64,000 nt of DNA from Gammaproteobacteria bacterium (GTDB taxonomy: Bacteria; Pseudomonadota; Gammaproteobacteria; Pseudomonadales; Azotimanducaceae). The stretch is from contig VXNM01000010.1 of the NCBI GenBank assembly GCA_009840545.1, positions 310,001 to 374,000 on the forward strand. The letters run 5' to 3'. This document shows positions 47,024 to 55,165 of the stretch, piece by piece (positions within the stretch are counted from its first letter, which is position 1; every line of letters starts with the position of its first letter). The notes under the pieces were generated by a model. The model did not search any database. It saw only the letters and a list, made by a program, of their open reading frames with translations, and had not been told where the DNA came from. The translations under genes and the position numbers were made by a program.

Positions 47024-48799
47024 ATGTTTCTTCAATCAAAATCACAATTTTTTCGATTCCCATTTGGGATCACAAAATCATTGGTCAAATCCGCATCTAT
47101 CGTATTGCTAATTTCGTCCATAATTGCAAATGCAGACTTCAGTAACGATGAGCCAAAAAGTGACCAGGTCGCATCGATAGATCAACATCGGGAAGAAGCA
47201 CATATACTCCCACCAAGCTTCGACTTTGCGAACAGCGTTGAATTTTTCGTTCAACTAGATAACGCCAAGACAAGAGAACTTAACGATTTGCTCGACTTGT
47301 CCAAGAAAATTTCGCAGAACAGCGTGCGTCACGAGGCTCAATTTGTTATCTTTCGGAAGCTTGCCTCAATTGACCCAATTCTTGCACTACGTCAACTAAA
47401 TGAGATCCCGGAAAACGAGCGAGAAGTTTCGATCAAAGGGATTTTTCGCGAGTGGTCTCTCTCGGATTTAGATGCAGCACTTGATTCTGCAAAGTCACTA
47501 TCAGCGCCTCTTAGATTGGCTGCACTTCAAGCCATTTTGAAATATAGAGACGACTTACCACGTGATGTTCGACTGAAAATTTCAAGTGAATTAGGCGGCA
47601 AACAATTTGCACTAATACAGTTTAGTAGAGAAGAGGCAATTTCAAACCTAAACGAGCCCGACAAGGCATGGGATATCCTGCTCACTGACAACGTTGCAGA
47701 TGTGTTGCAACTTCAGTTGCTCATTCGAATTGGGCTTGAGTGGGCAGAAGTTGAAGGATTCGATGCTTTGTTTCATATCAATGCCTCAACAAACAGGGGT
47801 AACCGTTCTCTCATGGCCAAAGTAGTCTCGGCCATTGCGGACTCCGATCCAAAGGGCGCATTCGCACACGTTGCAGAATTGAGTGCACAGTCGCTATATC
47901 CTTTTTTATTGCAAGCCATCGTCCTGCACTGGGCGCATTCGGACCCCGTAGGTGCGCTAAACGCACTTTCGACTTTGAACATCGACCATCGGGGACTGAA
48001 GATTCTCGAACTTGCAGTAGCCAATTCGTGGTCTGCCTCACAGCCAGGCGCGTTGCTTGACGAGCTTGCTAGATTCTCCCCAAGTGCTCAAGTAGAGATA
48101 GTCGAGGATGCACTTGAAGAGCTTGCTCGAACAAATCCAAGAGACGCAATCGAAAGGATGCGGTCTCTGAAAGAACTGATAGGGAATTCAACCGGAATAG
48201 AAAAGAAGCTGGTTGGAATCTGGTCTCATGATCAGCCGTTAGCCGCCCTTGAATGGGTGTTGGGGGAGGCACAACCCCAATCCGCTCGACGACTCGAATT
48301 GATTGAATCTGTGCTGCCAAGCTTGTCGCGTTCGCATCCTGAACGAGCAATGGAGGTAGCACTACAGGAACCTGAAATAAATAATCAATTAGGGTTAGAG
48401 CACCTCGTCATTAATGAAATATCAGACTTTGACATTGAGCTCGCACTAAAAATGCTGCCCCAAGTGCGCGACTCCGCTCGTGGGCTTTCGTTTGCTTGGA
48501 TAGGCGGTGCAATCATGAGAACTGGCGATCACTCACGTGCGCTCAAACTAGGCGAAGAATTATCAGGATATCACAGGGCTCTCTTTTACGAGAGCGTCGG
48601 CGATGCTTGGGCCTTCGCAAATCCCCAACAAATGCTCAATGCGCTCAAAGATATTCAGTCGAAAGAGATTCAGTCAGTTATGGCTCAGCGCCTCTTGCAA
48701 GTAAACGACTTTTCCCATGTGATTGCGCCCGAAGAGATCGAACAGGTTGAGTCTCTCGTTGAACCGCAAGATCAATATCAGAAGAATGAAGTGCAATAA
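47024..48799 (+). CDS. Secreted helical-repeat protein, paralogue 2 of 3
   Basis: The 591-residue product is homologous along its length to the proteins at 34286-36163 and 50812-52758. N-terminal residues 18-38 (SLVKSASIVLLISSIIANA) form a signal peptide or anchor. The repeats again follow W...DP..ALNAL and QPLAALEWVLGEAQPQSARR, then ESVLPSLSRSHPERAMEVAL. It is more diverged than the other two and has a somewhat lower GC content by eye. It starts 28 bases after the IS110-associated inverted repeat, so its promoter region is partly of insertion-sequence origin. Confidence 0.75.
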   Translation: MFLQSKSQFFRFPFGITKSLVKSASIVLLISSIIANADFSNDEPKSDQVASIDQHREEAHILPPSFDFANSVEFFVQLDNAKTRELNDLLDLSKKISQNSVRHEAQFVIFRKLASIDPILALRQLNEIPENEREVSIKGIFREWSLSDLDAALDSAKSLSAPLRLAALQAILKYRDDLPRDVRLKISSELGGKQFALIQFSREEAISNLNEPDKAWDILLTDNVADVLQLQLLIRIGLEWAEVEGFDALFHINASTNRGNRSLMAKVVSAIADSDPKGAFAHVAELSAQSLYPFLLQAIVLHWAHSDPVGALNALSTLNIDHRGLKILELAVANSWSASQPGALLDELARFSPSAQVEIVEDALEELARTNPRDAIERMRSLKELIGNSTGIEKKLVGIWSHDQPLAALEWVLGEAQPQSARRLELIESVLPSLSRSHPERAMEVALQEPEINNQLGLEHLVINEISDFDIELALKMLPQVRDSARGLSFAWIGGAIMRTGDHSRALKLGEELSGYHRALFYESVGDAWAFANPQQMLNALKDIQSKEIQSVMAQRLLQVNDFSHVIAPEEIEQVESLVEPQDQYQKNEVQ

Positions 48800-48959
48800 A
48801 TTTTCCTGACTGAACTCGTCGACGGTTCAAATAGAAGTTGCTTTACTCGATGTCGGGAAGCCAGCAGACCAACGTCGTTCCGTTGCAGAGTTCTGGGAGT
48901 ATCAACACCTCGCTTGATACAAGCTGTGTGGAGAAGGAGTGCAGTCTAGTACCCGTAGG

Positions 48960-50195
48960 TTAGGGATCTTCTCTTTCCTGAACCACGCCATTCTCGAATG
49001 TCACTTCTTCCTGGCTACCGTCTTCAAACGTGATTTTCCAAGTCCCATGTCGTCTCCCCTTTTCATAAGGTCCAGTCCATCGACCTCCATCAGGATACGG
49101 TTCATCCCAGACTCCATCCGGTTCACCATTTACCATCGGTCCTTCGGCTCTGACTCCCTCGTGGTTAAGAAACACCCAATTTCCGTGGTGTCTGTCGTCG
49201 ACAAAAGGACCTTGTGCACTTCCACCATCGGGAAAATTGAGGATCCATTCCCCTGCGCGAACACCATTGTCGTAGGAACCCTTGTTGCTACCACCGCCGG
49301 CAAACGTGGAGTTCCATTCACCGTGCCTCCGCCCGTTGGCATACGGACCCTCCATTCGACTCCCATCAGCGGTCAGAATTACCCAGTTCCCGTGTCGCTT
49401 GCCGTTCTCGAAGCTTCCTTTCTCGATGCTTCCGTCCGTTCCTTCCTGAATCCAATCGCCATGCTTTATGTCCTCCACATACGTTCCTTCGTGTCGAGTT
49501 CCATTGGCGGTTACGATGACCCAATTTCCACCTCGAAGCCCATTTACATAGTTTCCTTCGTGACTACTCCCGTCCGCGTGTGAGATCTTCCAGTATCCAT
49601 GCCTGACATCCATGACAAACGGACCTTCGGCACGCATTCCGTTCACAGTCTCCATAACCCAGTCGCCGTGCGCATGACCTTTTTCATACATCCCTTCGCT
49701 TCGCCCCACAACGGGATTGTTTGATAGCCATAGTCCGTGACGAAGGTTATCCACATACGACCCTTCTACAATCCCTCCCATAGGATCTTTTTCTCTGAAT
49801 TGACCTTGAGCTAGTCCCTGAACGAATGTCCCTGTCATAGTGTGAGTTAGCCAATTTCCGCCTCGTTCCCACTTGAAGGTTGCAGTCCCAGACCCTAATA
49901 GTTTCTCGTCAGGACACTCGGCGATTCCATCGAAAGAAGCAGTTTCCCCATCGCTCGGTCGACGGTCAATCCATATATGGCAATTCTCTGTGTCTTCCAC
50001 GAGCATCCAACAGCCTTCAGTCGAGTCTTCAACATGACAAATCGGTTCGAGAGGCTCTGCTGGATTGGTTGTCACGTCCTTGCTCTCAATACTCATACAA
50101 CCGGTCAGGACGAAGCCAGTTGCGAATCCCATTACCAAGACGACTCGCTGTAATGGGATCCGAATGCAAGGTTGAGCCTGCACTGTTAAAGTCAT
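48960..50195 (-). CDS. Lipoprotein with twelve MORN-like repeats
   Basis: The ATG at 50195 follows AAGG and is chosen over a longer frame from 50264 because it places a lipoprotein signal (VVLVMGFATGFVLTGC, lipobox LTGC) correctly. The mature 411-residue precursor has a Cys-containing linker (CHVEDSTEGCWMLVEDTENC) and then twelve tandem units of about 23 residues of the form EGxYxxGxxHGxW, for example GSFENGKRHGNW and GPYANGRRHGEW. These are MORN/YwqK-type beta-hairpin repeats that form an elongated platform. Likely attached to the outer membrane. It follows the third solenoid gene on the same strand. Confidence 0.85.
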   Translation of the reverse strand: MTLTVQAQPCIRIPLQRVVLVMGFATGFVLTGCMSIESKDVTTNPAEPLEPICHVEDSTEGCWMLVEDTENCHIWIDRRPSDGETASFDGIAECPDEKLLGSGTATFKWERGGNWLTHTMTGTFVQGLAQGQFREKDPMGGIVEGSYVDNLRHGLWLSNNPVVGRSEGMYEKGHAHGDWVMETVNGMRAEGPFVMDVRHGYWKISHADGSSHEGNYVNGLRGGNWVIVTANGTRHEGTYVEDIKHGDWIQEGTDGSIEKGSFENGKRHGNWVILTADGSRMEGPYANGRRHGEWNSTFAGGGSNKGSYDNGVRAGEWILNFPDGGSAQGPFVDDRHHGNWVFLNHEGVRAEGPMVNGEPDGVWDEPYPDGGRWTGPYEKGRRHGTWKITFEDGSQEEVTFENGVVQEREDP

Positions 50196-50811
50196 ATCGA
50201 TTACCTTAAGATGTTCTTTCGAAGTATAAACCCGATTTTGACTTCGATTCTCTTTAGTCAGCAAACCAAGAGTTAACTATTCACAGGTGTGCCCAAGAGC
50301 GGTATACCAGTACCAATCCCAACGTACTGTTAGCTACTACGATGACAAAAGTCAGTGCAAGAGAGAAAACTGTTGCCGCGAGACCCAGAGTCATCACTGA
50401 GCTTTGTTCAGCAGACTCTTCTATAGCTCAAACTCGATTCAAGAGTAGCCACCCAAAGAAAACGAGCAAGGGAAACCCAACCAGACAGTCGCGGTGCGGA
50501 GAGCGTCACAAAGCCGTACTTTCTACAACCGGTTCAGTGGGAGGAGTGTTGAAACAACTCCAAAACGAGACATCACTCGCCTGAACTCCAGAAGCTACAA
50601 GGACTTGTACTTCCAAACGCATGTCAGCCTGGAAAGCCCTGCCAAAGACGATCAGCACGTCCATTACCCAAAAACTCTTCCGAACCGTCACAGGATGGAA
50701 TACGCACATTCTCGTCTGCTCGGACAAAGCTTGAGCAGGAGTCAGGAAACCGAGCGCACCAGGTCTTCAGCAAGTCTAGGTACGAACAGCAATCACCGCC
50801 GATAGGATTGT
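50196..50811. other. Intergenic region of about 600 bases, no convincing gene
   Basis: A 37-residue frame on the minus strand (50281-50394) encodes one hydrophobic helix (LALTFVIVVANSTLGLVLVY) but lacks a ribosome-binding site. The same frame upstream meets two TGA codons. Plus-strand frames are basic, low-complexity and unlike coding sequence. It could be a decayed small membrane-protein gene. Confidence 0.35.
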
Positions 50812-52758
50812 CTACTCTGAGTCCTCAGATTCCACAGCGTCGGTATAAATGACCGCACCCGAGACTGCGGCACCTCCGACACCTCCAAAATGAATAAATT
50901 CTGTACCTATTCGGTGACCCATTCCTTGCGAAATCTGTTCGACCGAATTGGCGTCTCGTTCGTTCAGATAGGACTTGGCATGGTTAACCTGATCCTCGTC
51001 TAGACTCTTTGACCACTTGTTGAACGAAATCAGTCTCATTGCTGCAAACGACTTTAACTCATCCGACGGAAGACCGTCGATGGACTCATAGAGCTCGCTT
51101 GCATCGTGTGACGCCCACGTGCTCACTACACTTTGGTAGTAGGCTTCGCGTTGAGAATTGGAGAGTCGATTCGCCAGCACCCAAGCCTCATCGATATCCC
51201 CACTTCTTACCAATGCACCCCCAACAGAATTGAGTGCATACGCTAACGTTGGACCCTCGCGGACCTGGGACAGCAATGCAAGTGCTTTCTCAATGTCCGA
51301 ATAGGCAATATTGGACAAGACTTGTGCTTCAAGTCCTATTTGGTTCTCACCGATTGGCTGTTGAAGAGCAATATCAAACGCAAGCTGTGGATCTCTGCTA
51401 GCAACTTGGTAAAGAATTGACGGAAGCAGAGTCGTTCGCTGGTCCTCGACGTCTGGGTTGTTGAGTACCCATTCAAGTGCTGCCAACGGGTCCTTGTTCG
51501 CCCATACACTCATTACTTGGAAGGCTGTCATGAGCTGATATTCGCCTCCATCCATGTTTGCCATCAGATTGGCGGCCTCTTCGGGAGCAGTTTGTGCTAA
51601 AGCGGTTAGGGCGGAGCTCATCGCAGCGTCTCGGGCGTTTTCAGGCAAGAGATCAAGACTGTCGAGCACTTCACGCGGATTGCTTCTACCCCATGTTGAA
51701 GCAATGCTGTGAACCAATGAGTTGCGCAAGCTCTTAGAGTCCACGGACTGCACCGCAGCGAGCGCTGCTTCAGGGTCCAGTCTTGCCCAAGCACTCACTA
51801 CGTTCATAATGACGGTGTTGTGGGTATCGTTCTCCATTGTTCGAACAAAGTCGAAGGCACTTTGTGCATCCGCTTGTACAAGCTTGTGGATAACTGCGGA
51901 CAGGACAGACGTCTTGGATGTCCAGTCAGTCAGCGTGTTACTAATCTTTCCCAAGACAGACATGCCGTCCTCTTCAACCCACGCTTCAGCGACTTGAATA
52001 AGCGTTCCCGTTTGAGCTGTGTCGAGCAGGTCGTCTCCGATGAGAGTGTCCCAAGCTGATTCTGGGTCCTCAATCGCTTCGGAGAGATTGGACTGCGTCA
52101 CGATGTTTTGGGCGACACGTGCATTGCCCAATTGACGCCCGATTTCAATACGCACGGCATCCGAAAGATCATCACGCGACTCCAGGATGCCGCGTAGAGC
52201 TGCAAGCTTTCCAAATCCGTCCAACCTTTTTGCATTAGCTATCGCATCGTCCAAGTGCGTGAGTGCCCATTCGCCGAAGACCGTTGCCAGAAGATCTCCG
52301 TGTTGCAGTCTCGGCATGTTCGAAACTTGCTTGACGGCACTCTTGGGGTCGAGCGAAGCGTACCTGCGGAAGATTGTGCCTTGTACAAGTTGCCTGCGGC
52401 TGGTATGCTCGATTGCAACCGACTGTTCAAGGAGACTGAGGAGTTCCTTTTGTCCCGCAGAAGCTAGTGTGTTGTGCAGTGCTACTGAAAGACCAAAATT
52501 GCCTTGGTGCCTCAAGAGAGTCCCCATGGGTCCATCGTCGTGTGTTCCCTTCAAGGGCGACGCACCAACACTGCCTTGTTCGCTCGGTGCACCTATGAAT
52601 TCCTCGTTGCTAACTATTGAACGTCCGTCGTCTGAGAAACTACTCCCCGTGAACATCGAATTTGCAACAAAGACACCAAGCATGGCACCTCCCCCTATCC
52701 CAAGGCCCATCATGAACTGAAAGGAAAGACGGAATGGTTTAGTTTCTTGTGAATCCAT
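50812..52758 (-). CDS. Membrane-anchored helical-repeat protein, paralogue 3 of 3
   Basis: The 648-residue protein has one N-terminal helix (MMGLGIGGGAMLGVFVANSMF, residues about 15-34), a Ser/Gly-rich linker and the same solenoid as the proteins at 34286 and 47024: DPLAALEWVLNNPDVEDQR, then ASRDPQLAFDIALQQP. The closest pair by eye is this one with paralogue 1, sharing SADPVSALNAAF/DPEAALAAV-type units in the same order. Its C-terminus adds a glycine-rich FGGVGGAAVSGAVIYT tail. The MORN lipoprotein gene follows on the same strand. Confidence 0.75.
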   Translation of the reverse strand: MDSQETKPFRLSFQFMMGLGIGGGAMLGVFVANSMFTGSSFSDDGRSIVSNEEFIGAPSEQGSVGASPLKGTHDDGPMGTLLRHQGNFGLSVALHNTLASAGQKELLSLLEQSVAIEHTSRRQLVQGTIFRRYASLDPKSAVKQVSNMPRLQHGDLLATVFGEWALTHLDDAIANAKRLDGFGKLAALRGILESRDDLSDAVRIEIGRQLGNARVAQNIVTQSNLSEAIEDPESAWDTLIGDDLLDTAQTGTLIQVAEAWVEEDGMSVLGKISNTLTDWTSKTSVLSAVIHKLVQADAQSAFDFVRTMENDTHNTVIMNVVSAWARLDPEAALAAVQSVDSKSLRNSLVHSIASTWGRSNPREVLDSLDLLPENARDAAMSSALTALAQTAPEEAANLMANMDGGEYQLMTAFQVMSVWANKDPLAALEWVLNNPDVEDQRTTLLPSILYQVASRDPQLAFDIALQQPIGENQIGLEAQVLSNIAYSDIEKALALLSQVREGPTLAYALNSVGGALVRSGDIDEAWVLANRLSNSQREAYYQSVVSTWASHDASELYESIDGLPSDELKSFAAMRLISFNKWSKSLDEDQVNHAKSYLNERDANSVEQISQGMGHRIGTEFIHFGGVGGAAVSGAVIYTDAVESEDSE

Positions 52759-53026
52759 GCCAGTAAGTTCTCCTGATTGGGGTAGGGCTATCCTGACTCG
52801 TGTGTAACGAACAAGATCGGTACAGAATCAATTCCAGTTAAGTATACGTCTAGATGCGAAAGGGGGGCTAGAAGTTACGCATCGTGCGGAAGATTAGTTG
52901 TGCCTTGCTTTGTAATTCAAACTCGCCAGAAATTCAACAGAGCTCCTTTTGGATTCGGACGCTACTAATGCGACTCGGTCGAAAAAAAAGGAAATTGTTG
53001 GTGAATGCAAGTGTTGAGGTTGAAGC

Positions 53027-53840
53027 ATGATTCCACGCGACTACATCATCGAATTCAGGGATCAAGCTCCATGGATTTCAGACTTTCAGGTTGAGCAAGA
53101 TTTAGTTATAAGTCGCGCACTGGTCTATATTTTCTCGGATCAACTACTCGCCGGCGCATTAGCGTTTCGGGGTGGTACAGCACTCTACAAGCTCTACGTG
53201 AAACCCGCGGCTCGCTACTCACAGATGTTGATTTGGTTCAAGTTAGACCCGAACCGGCCGGCGCTCTGATGGATCGATTGCGAAATGTGTCGGAACCGTG
53301 GCTAGGTAAGGCACATTGGAAGCAAACCAAAGACTGGGTTACGTTTTCCTTCCGCTTTGCGTCGGAAGAGTCGGTTGCAGTAATTTGCGTCCAAAAGTCG
53401 AAATCAACCCTCACTAACACTACGCCATCTTGGGGTTTATGAAACAACCGTTCTCCGTCAACTCGTGATGGTTCAACGGTACCACAGCCATTACGACGTA
53501 CATGCTTGACGAACGCTACCAACAAAGTTGCGTGCACTATACCAGCGCAATAAGGGCCGTGACTTGTTTGACTTAGTCACAGGAAAACGGCGAACAAAAT
53601 GACGCTGTTCAGATTGTAAAAACATTCCGACAATACATGCGTAGTGAGCAAAAAGCAATAACTCGTGCGATATTCGAGCAGATTCTAAACGGCAAACCAC
53701 AGAACTCGCAGTTCCTCGCCGATATGAGTGCCCTTGTCCGACCGAACATTGGGTGGCAACCTCAAGACGCAGCGAAAAGGGTTATGGACTGTCTAATCTC
53801 TCGCCTTCCATGCAAACCTTGGAAGCGTGCAACAATGTGA
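53027..53840 (+). pseudogene. AbiEii/AbiGii-type toxin nucleotidyltransferase, decayed
   Basis: The start reads MIPRDYIIEFRDQAPW, then LAFRGGTALYKLYVKPAARYS, the AbiEii opening. A one-base loss near 53217-53221 shifts the frame; DVDLVQVRPEPAGALMDRLR (the metal-binding DVDL site) then continues in another frame. Further on, GFMKQPFSVNS runs into TGA where Arg would stand, and TTYMLDE and KGRDLFDL lie in different frames. The C-terminal part FLADMSALVRPNIG ends at 53840. At least three lesions, so it is not functional. No AbiEi antitoxin gene remains upstream. Confidence 0.88.
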
Positions 53841-53980
53841 GTACTGAGCACCCAATATCCGCATTTCGTTACAAGACACGATATGGACAAGAGCACTTAT
53901 AACAAATTTTTGGCGGCGTCGCTGCCAACGATACGATAGGTGCCTAGTTTGTGCCAATCAGTACAGGGTTATATATCTTG

Positions 53981-54039
53981 AACACGCTTCTGCAGCTACG
54001 ACAGCAACGGCTCGCCATACAGGATCTTGGCCGGCGACG
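53981..54039 (+). repeat. 59-bp repeat, copy A (inverted partner at 55069-55127)
   Basis: 53 of 59 positions match the minus strand of 55127-55069, starting AACACGCTTCTGCA and ending GGCGACG. Three of the six differences are silent in the frame reading TRFC(S/T)YDS(N/Y)GSPY, suggesting the repeat derives from coding sequence. Flanking sequence does not match. The two copies bracket the barrel-protein gene. Confidence 0.8.
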
Positions 54040-54188
54040 GCAAGTGATTGGCTCCTACGGACAGAAGACGATGCGGCAGCTGTGGTTCCCAGTGTCAATG
54101 TCAAGAAAAAATGTCACACTTATGGCAATGAAAAATCGTTAAGCGGGATCAAGGCTTCTTGGTACCAAGATCAGTCAGCGAGTGAACT

Positions 54189-54761
54189 TTAAAACTTCCA
54201 CTTGTAAGCGCCATGGATTCCAGTTGCTTCCGCGTCGTCGCTGAAAACGTGAGACAAAGTAACGACGAGTTCGGTTCTCCAAGTCATCTCATACCCAAAT
54301 CCGAACTCAATGTGGGGACCACGGGACGTATTCGTCTCTGTTGTGTTACCGCCCTTGATATTGAAATATACTCGCTGACGGACGGTCGACCAACCCAGTT
54401 TGCCCACAAGTGCCAGTCTTTCCTGAACCGGGTATGAGAATGTCGCAAATGCCGTAGTGTACCAATTGGAAGCGGAACGATCGATATTGGAGATCACTAG
54501 GTCGGTGTCCGTGTCGTCCCCAATAAAGGCGATGAGGTCGTCTGGATCAATTGGTGGAGTGGAGCGCAACACGAGCTCAATTCCGAAGTTCTGGCTGATT
54601 TGTGCGCCAAAGCCCAAACCGGTTCCTAGGCCCTCACCGACTGCATGGTCGACGTTCTCGGCATACAGCGATGTCCCAACCAGAAGGTACCAGTGAGAAA
54701 TATTCTGCGCCAGTCCATTGACGGAGAAAACGCAAAGGAGAATGATGACTAGTGACTTCAT
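54189..54761 (-). CDS. Outer-membrane beta-barrel protein
   Basis: The 190-residue product has a clear signal peptide (SLVIILLCVFSVNGLAQ), alternating strands (GLGFGAQISQNFGIELVLRS; VGKLGWSTVRQRVYFNI; IEFGFGYEMTWRTELVVTL) and a terminal KWKF with final Phe for BAM recognition. It resembles the OmpA-/OmpW-like porin-fold proteins with eight strands. It stands alone between transposon scraps and the inverted 59-bp repeats, so it may have been carried in with them. Confidence 0.75.
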   Translation of the reverse strand: MKSLVIILLCVFSVNGLAQNISHWYLLVGTSLYAENVDHAVGEGLGTGLGFGAQISQNFGIELVLRSTPPIDPDDLIAFIGDDTDTDLVISNIDRSASNWYTTAFATFSYPVQERLALVGKLGWSTVRQRVYFNIKGGNTTETNTSRGPHIEFGFGYEMTWRTELVVTLSHVFSDDAEATGIHGAYKWKF

Positions 54762-54869
54762 GCTGACCCTCCGGAAATCACGCTTCAGAACCCGTTTGTG
54801 ATGGCGGGTCCGCAGTTACCCAATCCACTTGATTTGAGCAAATTTCCGGCACTTTGTCAAAGGCTGGTG

Positions 54870-55000
54870 CATGAAACAGGCAATCCGCCGGAGCTCGCGG
54901 TGTGGGTCGAGCTCAAGGCGCATGGCAACGCGCACGTGCAGTTCGAGAAGTGCCAGTACTCAGTGCCGTTCCGGCTGGTGGGGCGGTCGCTGCGGCTCCC
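54870..55000 (+). pseudogene. IS21-family IstA transposase fragment
   Basis: The frame reads NPPELAVWVELKAHGNAHV, then QYSVPFRLVGRSLRL. In IS21 IstA proteins the C-terminal region has the form W.k.kvh.DchVqfd..yYSVP.rlvG. No start or further transposase sequence is present. It is fused to an opposite-strand IS256-type scrap at about 55000. Local GC content is visibly higher than in the surroundings. Confidence 0.72.
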
Positions 55001-55080
55001 TCGTGCTCGCCCAGCCACAGGCCCAACACGTCCTTGGGGCCTCCCTCGTCGATGCCGATCGCCAGATACGTCGCCCGCCA
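54997..55080 (-). pseudogene. IS256-family transposase fragment
   Basis: The minus strand reads WRATYLAIGIDEGGPKDVL, then GLWLGEHEGA, matching the IS256 core vY.aiGid..G.kdvLGlW.gE.EGa. The fragment is about 28 residues long and lacks the DDE residues on either side. It begins where the 59-bp repeat copy B ends and stops where the IS21 fragment begins. Confidence 0.78.
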
Positions 55081-55127
55081 AGATCCAGTATGGAGAGCCG
55101 TAGCTGTCATAGGTGCAGAAGCGTGTT
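55069..55127 (-). repeat. 59-bp repeat, copy B (inverted relative to 53981-54039)
   Basis: 53 of 59 positions are identical to copy A when read on the minus strand. Its left boundary falls inside the first bases of the IS256-type fragment (54997-55080), suggesting that a recombination or insertion junction lies here. Confidence 0.8.
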
Positions 55128-55165
55128 CTTGAATTCTGCTGCCGTTGATGGCGTTGGGCACAATG

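Noticed and set aside
46389-47111. A 240-residue plus-strand frame
   Set aside because: It is antisense to the acyltransferase and the IS110 remnant and has no recognisable protein content.
50281-50600. A minus-strand reading with two in-frame TGA codons, considered as a second selenoprotein
   Set aside because: No redox motif or family context surrounds either TGA; the reading is more likely non-coding or decayed.
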